From positions 1 through 8,110 of the forward strand of contig JAUVEF010000044.1 of NCBI GenBank assembly GCA_030594905.1: DNA of 8,110 nucleotides. The letters are read 5' to 3'. Both the position numbers and the translations under genes were made by a program. This document shows positions 4,545 to 8,110 of the stretch, one piece after another. This DNA comes from Methanosarcinales archaeon (lineage in GTDB: Archaea; Halobacteriota; Methanosarcinia; Methanosarcinales; Methanogasteraceae). Below the pieces are notes generated by a model. That model was given only the letters and a program-made list of their open reading frames with translations, did not search any database and was not told where the DNA came from. How positions within the stretch are numbered: position 1 is the first letter of the stretch; each line of letters begins with the position of its first letter.

Positions 4545-5747
4545 ATGAACCTGATATTAGCAGTGGGAATAATGATAGTTATCGGTTTTCTCGGAGGATT
4601 AGCATCGGAAAAATTCAAATTTCCCATGATTACTGGTTATATCCTCATCGGTGTTTTATTGAGTCCTTCCCTTCTGAATATAATACCGAGAGAAACCGTA
4701 GGCGAGCTGGATATAATTACTGACGTTGCTCTGGGGATCATCGCATATCTAATCGGCGGCAGCCTTCACTGGGTAGACTTACGAAGGTTAGCGAAAAGCA
4801 TCGCCTGGATAATACCCCTTGAAAGTCTGGGGTCGTGGTTTCTGGTTACTCTGGTTTTAGCCAGCCTGGGCAGTTTAATCATGCCAGACGAAACGTTCTG
4901 GCAGACTTATTTTCCCATGGCTTTTATCATAGGTGCGATATCATGTGCAACTGCTCCGGCAGCAACGATGGCGATAATCAGTGAATGTAGGGCGAAAGGA
5001 CCTTTCACTACAACGTTACTCGCGGTGGTCGGGCTTGATGATGTAATTGCGGTTGTAGCTTTTGCGATTGCTTCAGGCATATCCCGACCACTGGTGAATG
5101 GTGCTGAAAGTATCTCCGTCTACCAGATGCTGGGCACCCCTTTCTTGCATATCCTCGAGTCGATATCGATCGGTATCGCTTTTGCCATCGTCCTGATGCA
5201 TACAATCAGACTTGCGAGAACTCGCGAACTGCTACTGGTCGTGGTTTTCGGGATGATCATGCTGTGTACAGGCGTTAGCACTTATCTGGGGCTTTCCTTG
5301 ATTCTGGCTAATATGGTTGCAGGCTTTATCATAGCAAATAAAGTGAAGAGAAGGGAGATGTTTCTTGTTGTTGAAGAGATCGAGAACGTGGTCTATGTGA
5401 TATTTTTTGTACTGGCAGGATTGCACTTTGATTTAAGCGTAATGAAACTCGCTGGCATACTGGCGCTGTTGATCGTTATAGCCAGATGTCTGGGCAAATA
5501 CATGGGGGTAAGAGTAGGTGCCGGGATCTCTCACGCACCGGATAACGTGAAAAAATATCTGGGTCTCGCGCTGTTACCAAAAGCAGGGGTTACCGTGGGG
5601 CTGGTTCTTATGGCATCCCTGGAATTTCCTACTTTTGGAGTTCTGATGTTAAATGCGGTACTGGCATCAACCATCATAAACGAACTCATCGCACCGCCGC
5701 TGTCAAAATATGCGATCTTCAAATCGGGGGAAGCAATGGTTGATTAA
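4545..5747 (+). CDS. CPA2-type Na+(K+)/H+ antiporter, transport domain only (400 aa)
   Basis: A highly hydrophobic protein with about 11-13 membrane segments, of the monovalent cation:proton antiporter 2 family (KefB/NapA type). The first segments (GGLASEKFKFPMITGYILIG) resemble the usual N-terminal helix pair. ATAPAATM (135-142) lies where the unwound TM4 motif of the family sits, and LDD (D165, D166) matches the double-aspartate ion/proton site of NapA-like members rather than the QD of KefB/C. It sits in the membrane and exchanges Na+ or K+ for protons; the ion cannot be told from sequence. The protein ends right after the last membrane segment (LIAPPLSKYAIFKSGEAMVD), with no TrkA-N/RCK or universal-stress domain. 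The CBS gene just upstream could supply regulation. The start has only a weak ribosome site. It is convergent with the remnant at 5957-5744. Confidence 0.9.
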   Translation: MNLILAVGIMIVIGFLGGLASEKFKFPMITGYILIGVLLSPSLLNIIPRETVGELDIITDVALGIIAYLIGGSLHWVDLRRLAKSIAWIIPLESLGSWFLVTLVLASLGSLIMPDETFWQTYFPMAFIIGAISCATAPAATMAIISECRAKGPFTTTLLAVVGLDDVIAVVAFAIASGISRPLVNGAESISVYQMLGTPFLHILESISIGIAFAIVLMHTIRLARTRELLLVVVFGMIMLCTGVSTYLGLSLILANMVAGFIIANKVKRREMFLVVEEIENVVYVIFFVLAGLHFDLSVMKLAGILALLIVIARCLGKYMGVRVGAGISHAPDNVKKYLGLALLPKAGVTVGLVLMASLEFPTFGVLMLNAVLASTIINELIAPPLSKYAIFKSGEAMVD

Positions 5748-5957
5748 TTGAACTGTGTTCTGCATGCAACCTCGCTAATCTCCCGCACGAGAAGCGTTCG
5801 CAGCAAGACGATTACGAGGATGCTCCCAAGCCGCCTGATGTCATGGAGTACTCTTTTGTTGCGATTGGGGCTATGATGGATAACAGAACACCCCAGAGCA
5901 CGATTAAGAGGTCGCCGATGTTGCGACACAGAATTGCAATGTCCTTGGATTGCATAT
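5744..5957 (-). pseudogene. frame-broken membrane-protein N-terminus, possibly TrkH-like
   Basis: From an ATG at 5957, with GGAG about 10 nt upstream, the minus strand encodes MQSKDIAILCRNIGDLLIVL and continues through a hydrophobic helix to IAPIATKEYS, stopping at 5812 after 47 residues. In another frame the sequence continues as LGSILVIVLLRTLLVREISE, again helix-like, to a TAA at 5746-5744. The layout helix, short KEY loop, second helix resembles the N-terminus of TrkH/KtrB potassium transporters, which are about 450-500 residues; identity is a low-confidence inference. It may be a gene broken by a frameshift near 5845 and cut off by whatever placed the antiporter gene at its 3' side. It could also be a genuine 47-residue membrane peptide. 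No gene is seen in the rest of 5958-6054. Confidence 0.4.
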
Positions 5958-5984
5958 ACTTAAATCTCCGGATTGATTTTTGAT

Positions 5985-6012
5985 CATATCGAGAATCAAG
6001 ATGATCGATATG
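5985..6012. repeat. 8-bp perfect inverted repeat between nfo and the remnant
   Basis: CATATCGA at 5985-5992 and TCGATATG at 6005-6012 are perfect inverted copies around a 12-nt loop. It lies 43 nt beyond the nfo stop and 28-55 nt upstream of the remnant's start. No T-run follows the hairpin on the minus strand, so it is not a standard terminator. An operator or RNA hairpin is possible. Confidence 0.4.
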
Positions 6013-6054
6013 TGGAAAGCCGTAGCGTGCACCACCCCTCGCCCAGCTCACACA

Positions 6055-6897
6055 TCATTCCTCGGCAAGCATCCGCGCTGCATGGATGTTCCCGATATCA
6101 TCCCTCCGCTCATCGACCGGCGTTTCAAGTATCATCGGGAGCGTTTTAAGGACCTCATGGTGTAATATGGTTCTGAACCCCTCTTCCCCGATCTCACCCA
6201 TGCCGATATGCTCGTGCCGGTCAACTCTGGAGTTAAGAGCACCTTTCGAGTCGTTCAGGTGGACGAGTTTCAGCCGACGGAGTCCGATTGTCCGGTTGAA
6301 CTCAGCGATCGTTTCGTCCAGCGCATCAGCAGTTCTGAGTTCATAGCCGGCAGCGAACGCGTGACATGTATCGAAACACACACCTACAAGCTCGCCATGC
6401 TCCAGTCCGTCGATGATTCGTTGTATATCTGCAAAGCTCCCGCCCATGCTGTTCTTTGTGCCAGCCGTGTTCTCAAGAAGGAGCGTAACGTCTCTGTTTT
6501 CACAGGTTGCCGCATTCACGGCAGATATTATACGCTCGAAGCCACCCTCCATTCCCTTCCCGAGATGGCTTCCGAGATGGGTCACAAGATACGGGATCTT
6601 CAGCGCGCTGCACCGCGCAATCTCGTTTGTGAGGGTATCGATTGAACGGCTGTAGACCTCCTCCTTTGGCGACGCCAGATTTGGTAGATAGGGCATGTGC
6701 GAAACCGGCGGGTAGATTCCCGACTCTTTAATACCTTGCGTGAACTTTTCGATCTGCTCGGTGGAGAGATCCTTGAACCGCCAGCTCCTCGGGTTTCTCG
6801 TGAATATCTGGAATGTGTCGCAGCCTATCTTCTGCGCCCTTCCGACCGCCCGGTCTATCGAGCCTGCAATCGATACATGTACTCCAACCTTAACCAT
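6055..6897 (-). CDS. nfo: endonuclease IV, AP endonuclease (280 aa)
   Basis: Cleaves DNA 5' to abasic sites and trims blocked 3' ends in base-excision repair, using a trinuclear zinc centre in a TIM barrel. By alignment from memory with the E. coli enzyme, all nine metal ligands are present: H67, H107, E142, D176, H179, H213, D226, H228 and E258. Family signatures are visible as HVSIAGSIDRA (7-17), LLLENTAG (139-146), GVCFDTCHAFAAGYE (172-186) and HLNDSKGALNSRVDRHEHIG (213-232). The length is normal (E. coli 285). The ATG at 6897 gives the expected MVKVGVHVS opening; no strong Shine-Dalgarno sequence precedes it. It is divergent from the NOG1 gene with 83 nt between start codons. Downstream lie only an inverted repeat and a membrane-protein remnant. 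Nothing points to special regulation. Confidence 0.96.
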   Translation of the reverse strand: MVKVGVHVSIAGSIDRAVGRAQKIGCDTFQIFTRNPRSWRFKDLSTEQIEKFTQGIKESGIYPPVSHMPYLPNLASPKEEVYSRSIDTLTNEIARCSALKIPYLVTHLGSHLGKGMEGGFERIISAVNAATCENRDVTLLLENTAGTKNSMGGSFADIQRIIDGLEHGELVGVCFDTCHAFAAGYELRTADALDETIAEFNRTIGLRRLKLVHLNDSKGALNSRVDRHEHIGMGEIGEEGFRTILHHEVLKTLPMILETPVDERRDDIGNIHAARMLAEE

Positions 6898-6980
6898 CGC
6901 AGGTTCTTGATGGCTCGAGTACTATTTCACCTTGTTGGTCACGGTAAAGGTAATGCCGATGCGGCGAAAGAAGGTTCACC

Positions 6981-7976
6981 ATGATCTACGAACGATTGCG
7001 CACCGTGCCGACCGCTGACGAGCTACTTGATCAGGCGTTCAGGCGCGCTCTGCGCCCTGCAAAGGCAGGAAAAGGGCGGGGAACCGTCAGCATCCAGCGG
7101 TCGATGGTTCAGACCGTAGCGGACGTTCTGTCGATTCGTCTACTGAAAACCGTGCACGACTTCCCCAATTTCGACGAACTGTCCCCGTTTTACTACGAAT
7201 TGACCGAGACGATCATTGGGGTCGAAAAGCTCAAAATGTCGCTTGCATCCGTGCATTGGGCAGGAAACAAGGTTCGCTCGATCGCACGTGAATACCAGAA
7301 GAAGATGAGACCGGAAAACTCGGTTCACATCCGGAAGCAGGCTTATGCCAGGATCGCCTCAATCGTGAACGAGGTGGACGAAAATCTGCGTTTTCTGAAT
7401 GATGCGCGGGGCAAGCTTCGAAAACTTCCGGAAATATCCGGGGTTCCGACAATCATCGTGGCAGGTTACCCAAACGTGGGAAAATCAAGTTTTGTAAGGC
7501 TCGTGACCGATGCGAAACCTGAGATCGCCACATATCCGTTCACAACGAAGGGAATTTACATAGGGCATTTCTATCATGACCGAACGCGGTATCAGGTCGT
7601 GGACACGCCGGGTCTCCTTGATCGCCCGCTTGATTCCCGCAATGCGATTGAGCTGCAGGCGATATCAGCGCTGAAACACGTAGGCGACCTCGTACTGCTT
7701 CTGATTGATCCTGCCGAGCACTGCGGGTATCCGCTAACGGCTCAGCTCAGTCTACTTCACGAGATCGAGCAAACGCTCGAAATCCCGGTTCTTGCTGTTG
7801 CAAACAAGTGCGATCTCGCTGATTTCCATGGCGACTGGGAGTGCCAGATATCGGCAGAGACTGGATACGGCGTTGAGGAGGTTATGCAGCGGGCAATCGA
7901 GATCATCGATTCCGAATCATCGCAGGAGATGGAGCTTGCAAGCGAGGATGTGCAGGAAGAGTCATACTACCAATGA
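6981..7976 (+). CDS. NOG1-type ribosome-assembly GTPase (331 aa)
   Basis: An OBG/NOG1-family GTPase; NOG1 acts in large ribosomal subunit assembly in the cytoplasm (nucleolus in eukaryotes). Residues 1-150 form the helical NOG1 N-terminal domain. The G domain follows: G1 GYPNVGKSS (162-170), G2 TYPFTTKG (184-191), G3 DTPGLLDR (208-215), G4 NKCD (275-278) and G5 SAE (291-293). It ends with an acidic tail (about 308-331). The length of about 330 is normal for archaeal NOG1; eukaryotic proteins carry a long extra C-terminus that is absent here. The ATG at 6981 has AAGGT (6971-6975) 5 nt upstream. All GTPase motifs are intact. It is divergent from nfo. A further reading frame overlaps its stop as ATGA. 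Confidence 0.95.
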   Translation: MIYERLRTVPTADELLDQAFRRALRPAKAGKGRGTVSIQRSMVQTVADVLSIRLLKTVHDFPNFDELSPFYYELTETIIGVEKLKMSLASVHWAGNKVRSIAREYQKKMRPENSVHIRKQAYARIASIVNEVDENLRFLNDARGKLRKLPEISGVPTIIVAGYPNVGKSSFVRLVTDAKPEIATYPFTTKGIYIGHFYHDRTRYQVVDTPGLLDRPLDSRNAIELQAISALKHVGDLVLLLIDPAEHCGYPLTAQLSLLHEIEQTLEIPVLAVANKCDLADFHGDWECQISAETGYGVEEVMQRAIEIIDSESSQEMELASEDVQEESYYQ

Positions 7977-8110
7977 GATATCTTCCGCAGTTTATGGCAC
8001 GATCGCTTACCGAACACTTGTGGAATCGGTGCTCTGGTTTAAGTAGCCGGTCAACTGAGCTGTCGTCGGATGGGATCCCTGCGATCGAGATGGCAGTCTT
8101 GCGGTATCGT
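7973..8110 (+). CDS. unrecognised reading frame overlapping the NOG1 stop (runs off right edge)
   Basis: An ATG at 7973 overlaps the NOG1 TGA (7974-7976) as ATGA, and 46 codons stay open to the edge (MRYLPQFMARSLTEHLWN...). I do not recognise it and see no domain. The nearest purine-rich site, AGGAAGAG (about 7953-7960), is 12 nt upstream, which is distant. A minus-strand frame is also open across this stretch, so the coding strand is not settled. The 134 nt after NOG1 may simply be intergenic. Confidence 0.2.
   Translation, partial: MRYLPQFMARSLTEHLWNRCSGLSSRSTELSSDGIPAIEMAVLRYR

Noticed and set aside
6697..6984. 95-codon plus-strand frame before NOG1
   Set aside because: Mostly antisense to the nfo coding region, whose nine metal ligands confirm the other strand as coding.

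Overview
The window reads as chromosomal DNA of an anaerobic archaeon, most likely a euryarchaeote of the methanogen/ANME/Archaeoglobus type. Support comes from an archaeal-length NOG1-type GTPase, a DUF134 protein, an Mrp/NBP35 ATPase beside a NifX-like protein with DUF5320 proteins, a possible leaderless promoter with a TATA-like box, and GGAGG-type ribosome binding sites inside operons. The species cannot be fixed from sequence alone.

Positions 1-3831 hold a block on the minus strand, read right to left. It contains a DUF134 helix-turn-helix/zinc-ribbon protein (3831-3361), an Mrp/NBP35 ATPase (3331-2513), and a NifX/orange-protein-like domain fused to a Gly-rich linker and a coiled coil (2507-1893). 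These are followed by a DUF5320-type protein (1880-1587), a 2[4Fe-4S] ferredoxin with a Gly/Arg-rich tail (1590-1192), a 49-residue MPRG protein (1189-1040), an aromatic/proline coiled-coil protein (1034-765) and a 58-residue zinc-knuckle protein (765-589). From Mrp to the zinc-knuckle gene, junctions are TAATG or ATGA overlaps or gaps of at most 12 nt, so this is one operon. After 211 nt of non-coding DNA holding a possible terminator and promoter, the N-terminus of a PAS-domain sensor runs off the left edge. The operon looks like an iron-sulfur or heterometal cluster assembly/carrier system. Its striking feature is that differently headed proteins share one coiled-coil tail, and others share a Gly/Arg-rich segment.

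Positions 3832-3997 form a divergent, AT-rich control region with a TATA-like element for the DUF134 gene, a 7+2+7 perfect palindrome at its start, a G-rich tract, a second palindrome and a TATA-like element for the rightward genes. Positions 3998-5747 carry a two-gene plus-strand unit: a stand-alone tandem CBS-domain protein and a CPA2-type cation/proton antiporter without a C-terminal nucleotide-binding domain. It is more AT-rich than the flanks. At its right border lies a short, frame-broken membrane-protein remnant on the minus strand (5957-5744), possibly the N-terminus of a TrkH-like potassium transporter.

Positions 6055-7976 hold two divergent housekeeping genes: endonuclease IV (nfo, minus) with all nine metal ligands present, and a NOG1-type ribosome-assembly GTPase (plus). 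A reading frame overlapping the NOG1 stop runs off the right edge and is not recognised.
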